Assembly (NCBI GenBank): GCA_030524455.1
Contig: JAUNGT010000002.1
Span: 69,089 to 133,088, forward strand
DNA: 64,000 bases
Reading direction: 5' to 3'
Source of the DNA: Eubacteriales bacterium
GTDB taxonomy: Bacteria; Bacillota; Clostridia; Lachnospirales; Lachnospiraceae
Shown here: positions 38,021 through 45,168 of the stretch, in pieces
Layout: each line of letters opens with the position of its first letter
How positions within the stretch are numbered: position 1 is the first letter of the stretch
Notes under the pieces: model-generated
The model's input: the letters and a program-made list of their open reading frames with translations, nothing else
What the model was told of the DNA's origin: nothing
Database searches by the model: none
Position numbers and translations under genes: made by a program

Positions 38021-38044
38021 TTAAACCGTTTTGATTTTAACGGT
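38012..38044. other. Prophage-chromosome junction (candidate att site) with inverted repeat
   Basis: YebC homology stops near 38018-38020 and base composition changes. Just inside the phage side lies a perfect 6-bp inverted repeat, ACCGTT (38025-38030) and AACGGT (38039-38044), around an 8-base T-rich spacer. It may be part of the recombination site. The exact crossover core cannot be set from one end. Confidence 0.5.
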
Positions 38045-38147
38045 GCAGTTTTTGTCCAATGTGTCATAACTGGCGTTTTCCAATTTATTCGTGTCGACGC
38101 CCAGTATACCATAACTGAAAACATTTTTCAAGATTGCGAAGTTTCGA

Positions 38148-38189
38148 AAAAACGAAGAGACAGTGTTCCTATTGCGTCCCTTCGTTTTT
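38148..38189. terminator. Bidirectional-looking intrinsic terminator at the prophage end
   Basis: A 14-bp stem on the minus strand, AAAAACGAAGGGAC (38176-38189) pairing with GTCTCTTCGTTTTT (38148-38161), with one G-T pair and a 14-base loop. A-rich and T-rich flanks let it work on both strands. It lies right after the last prophage gene and would stop late phage transcription before the yebC remnant and metY. Confidence 0.7.
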
Positions 38190-38193
38190 ACCC

Positions 38194-38724
38194 TTATTGA
38201 CCGTATGTTACCGTTGACGATATTTCTTTTTCATTCTCTGAAAAAGTCTTTTTCATTCGGGCCAATTCTTTCCCCGTTTCGTCTGTTAACACAGCTTCCA
38301 TGTTTCGCAGATTATCAGAAAAAGTTTTTACCAATGTTTGTCCTTTTGAATCCGTTGTGACAATTGTTGTGCCATCATCAGAAAAGGTTTTTACGGTTCT
38401 GCCCAATTCAACGCCTTCCGGATTCATAAGAATGGTCGTGCAGATTTTGAAATTATCTGAAAACGTTTTCACAAGCTTTCGCCCTTCGGAATCGATTGTG
38501 CTGATGATTGTGCCGTCATCCGAAAAATTTTTATACCCGTCTGTCAAACCGGCGGTCAGAATTCTGTCAATCTCATCATAATCCTCTCCGATAAATTCGC
38601 CAGTGATTTGTTCCCCGTCAGCTTTATGAGCAGTAAACCCTTTGCGAAGGCTTTGCTTTGTTACGGTGTCGGCAGTTAAATCGATTAATGTGACGTTCCC
38701 GTAAACGACCTTATTCACCGGCAT
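38194..38724 (-). CDS. Prophage tail-associated protein with FSDDG repeats
   Basis: A 176-residue protein, last gene of the prophage. The N-terminus (NKVVYGNVTLIDLTADTVT) is a paralogue of the N-terminus of the preceding gene. The C-terminal two thirds hold two and a half repeats of about 47 residues built on KTFSDDGTTI followed by a TLVKTFSDN segment. The same repeat ends the 44194-45168 protein. Probably a tail or adhesion component. I start at 38724, after the preceding stop, rather than at the in-frame 38739. Confidence 0.7.
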   Translation of the reverse strand: MPVNKVVYGNVTLIDLTADTVTKQSLRKGFTAHKADGEQITGEFIGEDYDEIDRILTAGLTDGYKNFSDDGTIISTIDSEGRKLVKTFSDNFKICTTILMNPEGVELGRTVKTFSDDGTTIVTTDSKGQTLVKTFSDNLRNMEAVLTDETGKELARMKKTFSENEKEISSTVTYGQ

Positions 38725-38728
38725 GCCA

Positions 38729-39319
38729 TCACCCCGCAATCGTTACCGTAGTACCTCCGGCTGAGTTTTCAGCCTCCTCGTATGGGATAGCAGCAATCGT
38801 TACCTGAGACAAATAATTGTACCCCTCATCGGGAAGAACCACCTGTTCGGAAACGGACGGCGTGGCAGTTTTAGCCTGGGGTTTTGCATCCTCTGTCCCG
38901 GACATTTCGCCCTCTACGCCAAGGATTGTAATTCCCTCCCGGATATTTGCCGGAATAATTTTTGACTTCTCGGTAGCATCGATTGTCACTTTCCCCGACC
39001 CGTCATGATATCCCTGCGGAACGGTATACTCCCCGTCCTTCACTGAAATTGTTCCGGCGACCGCTGCGTTATCCGGCATTGTACCGGTAACTTTGGAACC
39101 TCTGACATAGGCGGTCTTTCCTTTTAATACCTCGGAAGCCGCTGCTGTCGCATCGGAAGTGTCCGCGTCAAACGAACAGGTGCCTGTGATTGTTGCGCCA
39201 CTCTTATCGTGAGCGGTAAATCCTTCCAGAATTTTGTCGGCGGTAACAGTATCCGCAGTCAAGTCGATCAACGTTTTTCCGCCGTAGATGACTTTGTTAA
39301 TATTTTTTACTTCTGGCAT
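38729..39319 (-). CDS. Prophage tail-associated repeat protein
   Basis: A 196-residue beta-rich protein. It starts with NKVIYGGKTLIDLTADTVT and contains short repeats centred on KGKTAYVRGSKVTGTM and GITILGVEGEMSGT, a pattern common in tail proteins of Clostridia prophages. The C-terminus (SQVTIAAIPYEEAENSAGG) resembles that of the preceding small gene (KIPYSETSNTADG). No enzyme motif. Located downstream of the lysis genes, where additional tail decorations are often found. Confidence 0.65.
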   Translation of the reverse strand: MPEVKNINKVIYGGKTLIDLTADTVTADKILEGFTAHDKSGATITGTCSFDADTSDATAAASEVLKGKTAYVRGSKVTGTMPDNAAVAGTISVKDGEYTVPQGYHDGSGKVTIDATEKSKIIPANIREGITILGVEGEMSGTEDAKPQAKTATPSVSEQVVLPDEGYNYLSQVTIAAIPYEEAENSAGGTTVTIAG

Positions 39320-39381
39320 TGCGTATGTTCTCCTTTGAAATCTTTAACACTTGGATGATAGATAAGCTCAGCTGCTACGAT

Positions 39382-39642
39382 TTATCCATATGGATTCGCA
39401 ATATATACGGTTGTACCATCTGCCGTGTTGCTTGTCTCAGAATAAGGGATTTTTTTTACCACGATATCCTTCGACAGGACTTTACTGGCTGTTGCTAGAA
39501 TTCGATCATCAACGGCAGACGGAACAACTTCGTAGTCTCCGGTATATGGATTTCGATCGCTGGTTCCGGATAATTGGCCATTCAAAGATCCAATTACCGA
39601 AATCGTTCCGGTTAAAGACGGCGTTGCTTTCACATCGCTCAT
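39382..39642 (-). CDS. Small prophage structural-type protein
   Basis: An 86-residue beta-rich protein with TPSLTGTISVIGSLNGQLSGTS at the start and VVKKIPYSETSNTADGTTVYI near the end. This ending matches the end of the 38729-39319 product, so both probably belong to the same assembly. Function unknown. It starts only 1 base after the preceding stop. Confidence 0.6.
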   Translation of the reverse strand: MSDVKATPSLTGTISVIGSLNGQLSGTSDRNPYTGDYEVVPSAVDDRILATASKVLSKDIVVKKIPYSETSNTADGTTVYIANPYG

Positions 39643-39643
39643 A

Positions 39644-39976
39644 TCAATACACCTCTTCTGTGATCTTCATGATTCCCTTGGTAATAAAGGTGTCCACCTC
39701 TCCGGTCTTCTTGGTCAGCTGAATATCATACACATATTTGCCAAACGCAAGTTCTTTTGTATCTTCGGGATCGATTTTCAGAATCAGCGTGTCTATTGGT
39801 ATTTCTTTAACCAGCAGCGGTTTGGGATCGCTATAAGAAGATTTCATAGCGAAACGCACGGTATCTCCATCAACAGGCTCATATGGGACAGAGTCGGGAG
39901 TCGTGATCGAAATCTGAGCCTTAAACGTATCTCCCCTTGTCAGAAGGATCGTTGTTCCGGAAACACTGTAGCTCAT
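39644..39976 (-). CDS. Prophage baseplate/tail Ig-like protein
   Basis: A 110-residue beta-sandwich-like protein: TTILLTRGDTFKAQISIT, PVDGDTVRFAMK, FGKYVYDIQLT and FITKGIMKITEEVY. This pattern resembles N-terminal domains of upper baseplate proteins of the BppU type, but the match is by eye. It lies between the holin and the repeat proteins. Confidence 0.6.
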   Translation of the reverse strand: MSYSVSGTTILLTRGDTFKAQISITTPDSVPYEPVDGDTVRFAMKSSYSDPKPLLVKEIPIDTLILKIDPEDTKELAFGKYVYDIQLTKKTGEVDTFITKGIMKITEEVY

Positions 39977-39986
39977 ATCGTCCTCC

Positions 39987-40193
39987 TTAATTAATTCGTT
40001 TATTGTACTGGGCAGTGCTAATTCCGAGGATTACTCCAAGAAATGCGTCTACAGCCGAGATCGTCCCAAGCACCTGTTCCCCATAGGGAAGCGACCATAT
40101 CCCGGCCAACGCAAAGTATAATGTACCTGCGGCCGGCAACAGATATTGTGCAATCCATTTCAGGATTTTGTAAATGTCATCATTCAGAACCAT
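39987..40193 (-). CDS. Phage holin (Dp-1-like)
   Basis: A 68-residue protein with two hydrophobic stretches (QYLLPAAGTLYFALAGIW and ISAVDAFLGVILGIS) and a charged tail (QYNKRIN), the layout of Dp-1 type holins. It would form membrane lesions that release the lysin at the end of infection. The matching lysin gene is about 14 kb away (53812-55038), not adjacent. Confidence 0.8.
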   Translation of the reverse strand: MVLNDDIYKILKWIAQYLLPAAGTLYFALAGIWSLPYGEQVLGTISAVDAFLGVILGISTAQYNKRIN

Positions 40194-40207
40194 TGGTCAT
40201 CACCTCC

Positions 40208-40516
40208 TCAAAATCCTATCTGTCTTAAAACAAATCCGATAAGAATCCCGAGAATTGTCGTGAGCGTATACTTTACAATATTTCGCCACATTTCCCCATC
40301 CCGGGATTCCAAAATTTCAAGACGCGCCCCCTGATGTTTTTGCTCCTTTAACATGTTTTCCATATTAATGGCAAGCTTTTTGATAGACATGCTCAAAGCT
40401 TCCGACCGTTTCATTTGCTCTTCCACCAGTTCGATGCGCTTATTCTGACGTTTGTTTTCCTCATCAATCCGCCGTCGAAATTCTTCGTGTTCAGCTCGTG
40501 TGATTGGTGTATCCAT
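40208..40516 (-). CDS. XhlA-like hemolysin/holin accessory protein
   Basis: A 102-residue protein with a long charged coiled coil (residues 8-75, EEFRRRIDEENKRQNK onward) and one C-terminal membrane segment (TLTTILGILIGFVL). This is the XhlA plan; XhlA acts with a holin in cell lysis. The gene lies 14 bases upstream of the holin. Confidence 0.75.
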   Translation of the reverse strand: MDTPITRAEHEEFRRRIDEENKRQNKRIELVEEQMKRSEALSMSIKKLAINMENMLKEQKHQGARLEILESRDGEMWRNIVKYTLTTILGILIGFVLRQIGF

Positions 40517-40535
40517 TATTCAGTTTTCCTTTTGA

Positions 40536-40673
40536 TCAGATGCCGACGGGGTCGCCGTTCTCATCAAGCCCCAAGGCTTCCAGATCCGCTTTAACGGCCT
40601 CTTTAAACTTAGCCGGAACCTGATTGAAGGTTCTCCTGCCGTTAATAATGAGTGCTACATACAGTGCTACCAT
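40536..40673 (-). CDS. CD1375-type small prophage protein, copy 1
   Basis: A 45-residue ORF on the minus strand reading [16 protein letters not shown], then [19 protein letters not shown] and [10 protein letters not shown]. It is a paralogue of the next gene and resembles the short CD1375-family proteins that sit before holins in Clostridia prophages. AGGAGGT lies upstream of the ATG. Function unknown. Confidence 0.6.
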   Translation of the reverse strand: MVALYVALIINGRRTFNQVPAKFKEAVKADLEALGLDENGDPVGI

Positions 40674-40717
40674 GTTTTTACCTCCTATGAGTAAGTGAAT
40701 AATAAAATATAACATAG

Positions 40718-40861
40718 CTACTCCTCCGCGGTAATGATGCTTCCGTCAGGGTTATAGCCAAGTTCCCGTAACCTTTCTTTGACCTGCTCCTTAAAAAGAT
40801 CAGGAACGCGGTCAAATGCCCGTCTGCCGGCAATAATAAGTTTGCAATAAACTTCCACCAT
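40718..40861 (-). CDS. CD1375-type small prophage protein, copy 2
   Basis: A 47-residue ORF reading [20 protein letters not shown], then [17 protein letters not shown] and [10 protein letters not shown]. It shares the pattern MV-x-Y-x-LII-x-GRR-x-F-x-VP with copy 1, so the two arose by duplication. AGGAGG precedes the ATG. Function unknown. Confidence 0.6.
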   Translation of the reverse strand: MVEVYCKLIIAGRRAFDRVPDLFKEQVKERLRELGYNPDGSIITAEE

Positions 40862-40873
40862 GAAAATATCCTC

Positions 40874-41215
40874 CTATACCATTAGTGTGGCGAGCGCATC
40901 ATATAAATCAGCAATGGCCTCCATGATCACAAATTGGTTGTCATTACTTGATTTCTGCCCTTCGGCAATCTGTCCGATATTCTCTGAATCGTTTACGCCA
41001 TTAATGGCATTTATTGCAGCCATCCGAGCCGAATAAGCATTAAATTCGTCTATAGACAGTTTTGCTTCCTGATAAACCCAGAATTCGGATTTCGTGCTGT
41101 CTGTCTCTGTGCGCTCTTCCCGCGCAATATCCTTTCTCAAAAAAACCGTTTTCGAAAATATTTCGATGGCCAGCGGTTTTACGGTGCTTTCAGAATATGT
41201 ATAATTAGGTGACAT
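40874..41215 (-). CDS. Unknown acidic prophage protein
   Basis: A 113-residue, mainly helical acidic protein (KPLAIEIFSKTVFLRKDIAREERTE at residues 13-37; FVIMEAIADLYDALATLMV at the end). Similar genes follow tail fibres in Clostridia prophages. It lies next to the reverse transcriptase, but its acidic charge argues against it being the basic Avd accessory factor of retroelements. Not assigned. Confidence 0.6.
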   Translation of the reverse strand: MSPNYTYSESTVKPLAIEIFSKTVFLRKDIAREERTETDSTKSEFWVYQEAKLSIDEFNAYSARMAAINAINGVNDSENIGQIAEGQKSSNDNQFVIMEAIADLYDALATLMV

Positions 41216-41324
41216 ATATTCTCCTTTACGAATACATTTTGGAAAGTCGGTTGTATATGTGTCTTGGATTTTTAAATTCGGATCTGGAAACTATCCTTTT
41301 CATTTTTTGAAAACTGATATAAGG

Positions 41325-42314
41325 TCAAATTCGTTTTTTGTACATCCAATAGGTATCCGTACAATCGATCCATCCTAAATATGAGAGCATTTGTCGTGCG
41401 TCATATGCGCTCACGCGTCCCTTCTTGGAAATCTTAACCGCTTTGCGTGTCATCTTATACATAATCGACCTGTGAATCGTTGTTCGATTACGATAAAAAC
41501 GAAATCCCATAAAATCCAGTTCCCTCCCTTTCCCGTTTCGATCGAGAGGAAAGACCTGCCAATTTGATTTCAAACAAAGATCAAGTTTTTCTTTCAAATA
41601 GCGCTCGATTTCTTTCCTGATTTTATGAAGATGCTTTTTATTCGCTCCAAAAATAACCATGTCATCCATGTAGCGAACATAATAAACTGCGCAAAGCTGC
41701 TCCTTAATGTAGTGATCCAATTCTTTTAAATACCAATTGGAGAGCCACTGGGAGGTATAAAAACCGAGAGGAATACCCGTTTCTATCACATCTATTATCT
41801 CAAAAAGCAAATTCAGCATCATGTCGTCTTTGATCGATCTAGACAGCTTTTGCTTCAATTTTGCGTTGGATATGGAATCAAAGAAATGATGAATGTCCAT
41901 TTTGAGAACATATTTGGTATTCTTAAGATCCCTTCGAATCCATTTCTCAATGTGTTTTTTCGCCAGATGGCTTCCTCTTCCCGGTATAGACGCGTAGGAA
42001 TGCTCATACATTCCTTTAAAGAACATGTCCTTTAGGGCATTGACTATGCAATACTGTACAACTAATTCTTCTAAGGTCGGAACAATTATTGTTCTCTTTT
42101 TGCGCCCTATTCCGTCCCATATACATATTGGACTGTGATTCGCATTACGAAAATTTGCAATCCATTCTCGTGACAAAATAAGTAGTTCATCATCAGAAAG
42201 GTGTCGTTCTCTTATCATGTTCCGAATTCGACGACTCTTCTTTGCTCCTTGAATCGACGTTCGACGGTTTGATTCGGATATACAAATATCATACAAACCC
42301 TTATATGTTTTCAT
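41325..42314 (-). CDS. Diversity-generating retroelement reverse transcriptase
   Basis: A 329-residue reverse transcriptase. Motif A is YVLKMDIHHFFDSIS. Motif B is GIPLGFYTSQWLSNWYL, with the SQ pair typical of diversity-generating retroelements. The catalytic YMDD lies in YVRYMDDMVIFG, and motif E reads ELDFMGFRFYRN. There is no group II intron maturase domain. GAGG precedes the ATG by 8 bases. It would copy the template RNA (42432-42532) with adenine mutagenesis and deliver the cDNA to the variable repeat in the upstream tail gene. Location in the phage late operon is normal for such elements. Confidence 0.93.
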   Translation of the reverse strand: MKTYKGLYDICISESNRRTSIQGAKKSRRIRNMIRERHLSDDELLILSREWIANFRNANHSPICIWDGIGRKKRTIIVPTLEELVVQYCIVNALKDMFFKGMYEHSYASIPGRGSHLAKKHIEKWIRRDLKNTKYVLKMDIHHFFDSISNAKLKQKLSRSIKDDMMLNLLFEIIDVIETGIPLGFYTSQWLSNWYLKELDHYIKEQLCAVYYVRYMDDMVIFGANKKHLHKIRKEIERYLKEKLDLCLKSNWQVFPLDRNGKGRELDFMGFRFYRNRTTIHRSIMYKMTRKAVKISKKGRVSAYDARQMLSYLGWIDCTDTYWMYKKRI

Positions 42315-42431
42315 TTTCTTATCCTCTCATCCACTTTCATCTTATAAACTACCGGCAGATGCTTGCATCGAGTTTATTTCCACCAAGCGGTGAGGAATAT
42401 GCGCTGCATTATGACTATTTTTGATAAGAGA

Positions 42432-42532
42432 GGAAGCCCCATAGTTCGTGTTGGCATTGGAAGGCGTATTATTCAGTTTCACCGCGAAAGCTCCAGCTAA
42501 CACGTCATCGTTCCAGTTGCCACCGACCAGAG
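42432..42532 (-). repeat. Template repeat (TR) of the diversity-generating retroelement
   Basis: A 101-bp segment that aligns without gaps to 42621-42721. There are 15 differences, all at positions where this copy has A on the minus strand; none of the other 77 positions differ. It holds 24 such adenines, many in AAC/AAT codons when read in the frame of the target (LVGGNWNDD, LNNTPSNANTNY). It lies between the target gene and the reverse transcriptase. An ORF across it (42342-42548) is not a real gene. Confidence 0.95.
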
Positions 42533-42593
42533 ACCTGTCGCAACGCATACCCCTTTGATACTTTCCGGAGCACCCAGGTTCTCCCGTCCTCTC

Positions 42594-44174
42594 CTAAACC
42601 GCAAGCGGTCTACAAGAAATGGAAGCCCCACAGTCCGTGCCGGCAGCGGAAGGCGCATTATACAGCGTCACCGCGAAAGCCCCAGCTAACACGCCACCGC
42701 TCCAGGTGCCACCGACCAGAGCATAATCGAGCTGATTGTTATTGAACCACATTCCGTCCGCTTCATTCGTTGTTGAGGAGCCGCCGACAACAACCGGAAT
42801 TCGTCCCCATGACATGTCATTTTTCATTTCGCTGATATACCCGTTCGATGCGGTTCCGGATGGCGTCGCGTTTTCGAGCTCAATATATCCTGTTCCGCCT
42901 GTGTTATACCCAAAAGCTTTTGAACCGTCGTGAAAACCTTCCGTAATCTTTATCTTTTGGGTTCCCTTATCGTTAATCCAACCGGCAATGCGTCTCCAAA
43001 TATTTCCCCAATAATTCTCCATGCCAAACACCTTCACCGGCATAATCTGATTATTATTCCCCCAGAAAAGTCCGTATTTATCGCATAATCCTGAGGAATA
43101 CGGATTCGTATTTCCGCTTTTGCATCGGCCGGTTCCATAAATACTCTGTGTGTCGGTTGATTTTCCCATCATCACAAGCAGGTCATTAATAAGAAGACGG
43201 TCTGCCAAAACATCCGTACACCACCAATCGCCATTTGCTTTTGCAAAGGTCATTTCAGCGTCGGTCGTTTTCGAGGTTAAAGGCGATATTCCAGAGAGAG
43301 ACCGTAATTTTCCGGATACTTCAGCCCCGTTATAAATCGCGGTATAAAAATGATCAATCTGCCTGTCGTTAATGTCATAATTACACCAACAATCGTATTC
43401 TTCGGACAGCGGTAAATCAGAGCATCGGAACTTGTAAATTCCGTTTTCAAATGTACGATAGGTGTATATTTTAGGCCACTCCATCATGGCATTTCCTTCG
43501 AATTCCTTGTTCTTTACATTCGAATCGGCTCCATCTACCGTTTTTGTGTAATCACCTGGATCCAGATATTCTGACACTGTGCCGTCGAAAGCAAGCATAC
43601 ACGGTTTTGGCATGAACTTTTCGCCTGGTGTGCTGGGCCATCCGCCAAAATCAAATACTCCGTTGGTTGCAAAATCCATTTTTGCGGACGCGTAAGATGC
43701 ATTATCAACTTCCGCCGGATATGATACTCTTGTAGCCGGATCGGGATCGGACACATCAAGATCATATCCGAAGAAATATTCATATCTTGCTGCGGCGATT
43801 TTGGATCGATTCGCGCTGTTCCGATTGTAAACCCCTTGTTTTGAGTAAGGGAATGCGGCATAGTAATAAGTATTTCCGATCGAAACGTCAGTATCCATCA
43901 GTTCACTATTCGCTTTTACATCAGCAACCAATTCTCCACTGAATTCATCCGCCGGATAATCCGTAGTGCTCTTTCGGATGATCGCGCCGTCGACACTGCA
44001 TAATGTCTGACCACTGACGACCGTATCCTCCGGTAAAACCACGTTTAACTTTATCCGGGCCGTCTGAGTTGTATTATCATAAAAAGATGTAGCCTTAAAA
44101 ACCCTCATATTAGACGGTTCAATCCCGCCAAAAAAATGCCTGTTTTTCCCAAAAATCAGATCTTCTTCTGCCAT
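42594..44174 (-). CDS. Diversified tail/receptor-binding protein with C-type-lectin-like domain (retroelement target)
   Basis: A 526-residue protein, the target of the retroelement. The N-terminal part is beta-rich. The C-terminal 300 residues read like the formylglycine-enzyme/C-type-lectin fold used by retroelement targets (FGMENYWGNIWRRIAGWIND, MSWGRIPVVVGGSS, DGMWFNNNQLDYALVGG). The variable repeat encodes the last 41 residues (LVGGTWSGGVLAGAF onward) up to five codons from the stop. It probably binds the host surface. Start at 44174 with GGGAG upstream. It follows the tail gene at 44194. Confidence 0.92.
   Translation of the reverse strand: MAEEDLIFGKNRHFFGGIEPSNMRVFKATSFYDNTTQTARIKLNVVLPEDTVVSGQTLCSVDGAIIRKSTTDYPADEFSGELVADVKANSELMDTDVSIGNTYYYAAFPYSKQGVYNRNSANRSKIAAARYEYFFGYDLDVSDPDPATRVSYPAEVDNASYASAKMDFATNGVFDFGGWPSTPGEKFMPKPCMLAFDGTVSEYLDPGDYTKTVDGADSNVKNKEFEGNAMMEWPKIYTYRTFENGIYKFRCSDLPLSEEYDCWCNYDINDRQIDHFYTAIYNGAEVSGKLRSLSGISPLTSKTTDAEMTFAKANGDWWCTDVLADRLLINDLLVMMGKSTDTQSIYGTGRCKSGNTNPYSSGLCDKYGLFWGNNNQIMPVKVFGMENYWGNIWRRIAGWINDKGTQKIKITEGFHDGSKAFGYNTGGTGYIELENATPSGTASNGYISEMKNDMSWGRIPVVVGGSSTTNEADGMWFNNNQLDYALVGGTWSGGVLAGAFAVTLYNAPSAAGTDCGASISCRPLAV
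42596..42611 (-). promoter_or_regulatory. Hairpin just downstream of the variable repeat
   Basis: Minus strand AGACCG, loop CTTG, CGGTTT: a 6-bp stem (one G-T pair) with a 4-base loop, ending 9 bases after the variable repeat and overlapping the last codons of the target gene. Diversity-generating retroelements often need a small hairpin or cruciform with a 4-base loop at this place for target recognition. Confidence 0.5.
42621..42721 (-). repeat. Variable repeat (VR) of the diversity-generating retroelement
   Basis: The 3' end of the target gene, 101 bp matching the template at 42432-42532. Compared with the template on the coding strand: 11 A-to-G, 3 A-to-C and 1 A-to-T changes. These alter 11 codons (N to T, S, Y, A, G or D; D to G twice; K to T; T to A; Y to C). 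Both ends are sharp: CTGGTCGG starts it and GGGGCTTCC closes it. Confidence 0.95.
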
Positions 44175-44193
44175 TTTGAAATTCTCCCTTCTT

Positions 44194-45168
44194 TTAAATA
44201 ATTCGCACTTCAGAGCTGATAACCTTTCCGTCTGAAGAAAACTTTTTCACCATCTGTCCCATAAATCCGCCGGAAGCGTCTGTTAATACACTCGTACAGG
44301 TTAAAAATCCATCTGTAAATGTTTTAACATATTTCCGCCCTGCTGAATCGATCGTGGTAATGGTCGTCCCGTCATCAGAAAACGTCTTCTCTCCATCTGT
44401 AAGACCAACCAAAAGAATTCTCTCTACGTCTGCTCGATCTATCTGATTTTGAAGATTGGCCGCCGAATCGACATCCAACTGCCCTTTCATGTGTTCGAAC
44501 CATGCTAAGATCGATTCTTTTTCATTTTCGGTCCAGATATCCAAATCGGAAGCATTCTTTTCGAGCGCCTCTTTCATGGCAGCATACCACGCTGAATAGT
44601 CCGCTTCTTCGTTCTCTACAAATCGGTCAAGCTCATCCTGCCATTGTCCAAGTAATTCGTCCAAACTGGTGACTCGTAATATTCCAGTCACAAAGGGGGT
44701 TTCGTCAGTACCGATCTTATTGGTAATGTCAGCCTGCCGGATAGCATTACTTCCAGCTTTTCGGTAAATATACGCCAGCGCATGCTGGAAAATCTTTCCC
44801 GAATTGGATAACACGGGATTCACAGGACTACTTGCCGCAACGCCCTCGACGATCTTGATTGAGTTTTGCCTGACTCCGTCGCTGTCGTTTACTTCAATAA
44901 CTACCGCGTCGATCCGATCCAGAAGCAGATCAGCTGAATTGGCCGCTAAAGGCAGGATCGCATCGTTATAAGTCCAGGTATGATTGAACCAGGCCCGTCC
45001 CGTTCCGACCGTAAGATTTAAATCGCTCACTGATTTCACAGCAAAGCAATCTCCGATACTCTCAAAAATACCGTCGTTTATGAGACCGTCAAACAGTTGC
45101 GACATCTGTCTGGCATCGTATTTTCGATCGCCGGACAAAGAATTAAAAAAACCGCTGGTCACGCTCAT
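44194..45168 (-). CDS. Prophage tail/baseplate protein with C-terminal FSDDG repeats
   Basis: A 324-residue protein. The N-terminus (TSGFFNSLSGDRKYDARQMSQLFDGLINDG) is typical of siphovirus baseplate or fibre-base proteins. A coiled helical region (about 165-240) follows. The C-terminus carries one and a half copies of the 47-residue repeat (EKTFSDDGTTITTIDSAGRK) also found in the last prophage gene. It is between the Gp37-like protein and the diversified protein, so it may connect the latter to the baseplate. Confidence 0.72.
   Translation of the reverse strand: MSVTSGFFNSLSGDRKYDARQMSQLFDGLINDGIFESIGDCFAVKSVSDLNLTVGTGRAWFNHTWTYNDAILPLAANSADLLLDRIDAVVIEVNDSDGVRQNSIKIVEGVAASSPVNPVLSNSGKIFQHALAYIYRKAGSNAIRQADITNKIGTDETPFVTGILRVTSLDELLGQWQDELDRFVENEEADYSAWYAAMKEALEKNASDLDIWTENEKESILAWFEHMKGQLDVDSAANLQNQIDRADVERILLVGLTDGEKTFSDDGTTITTIDSAGRKYVKTFTDGFLTCTSVLTDASGGFMGQMVKKFSSDGKVISSEVRII

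Noticed and set aside
38300..38581. Regular plus-strand short repeats in the last prophage gene, considered as a CRISPR-like array
   Set aside because: The spacing and degeneracy match the 47-residue protein repeats of the minus-strand gene, with codon-level divergence and no constant direct repeat.
40874..41215. Gene next to the reverse transcriptase, considered as Avd accessory protein
   Set aside because: Acidic rather than basic, and similar genes follow tail fibres in prophages without retroelements as far as I can recall. Not supportable from sequence alone.
42342..42548. A 68-codon open frame covering the template repeat
   Set aside because: It is an echo of the target gene reading frame in the template copy. 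The template works as RNA; there is no good ribosome site, and similarity to the target end is fully explained by the repeat pair.
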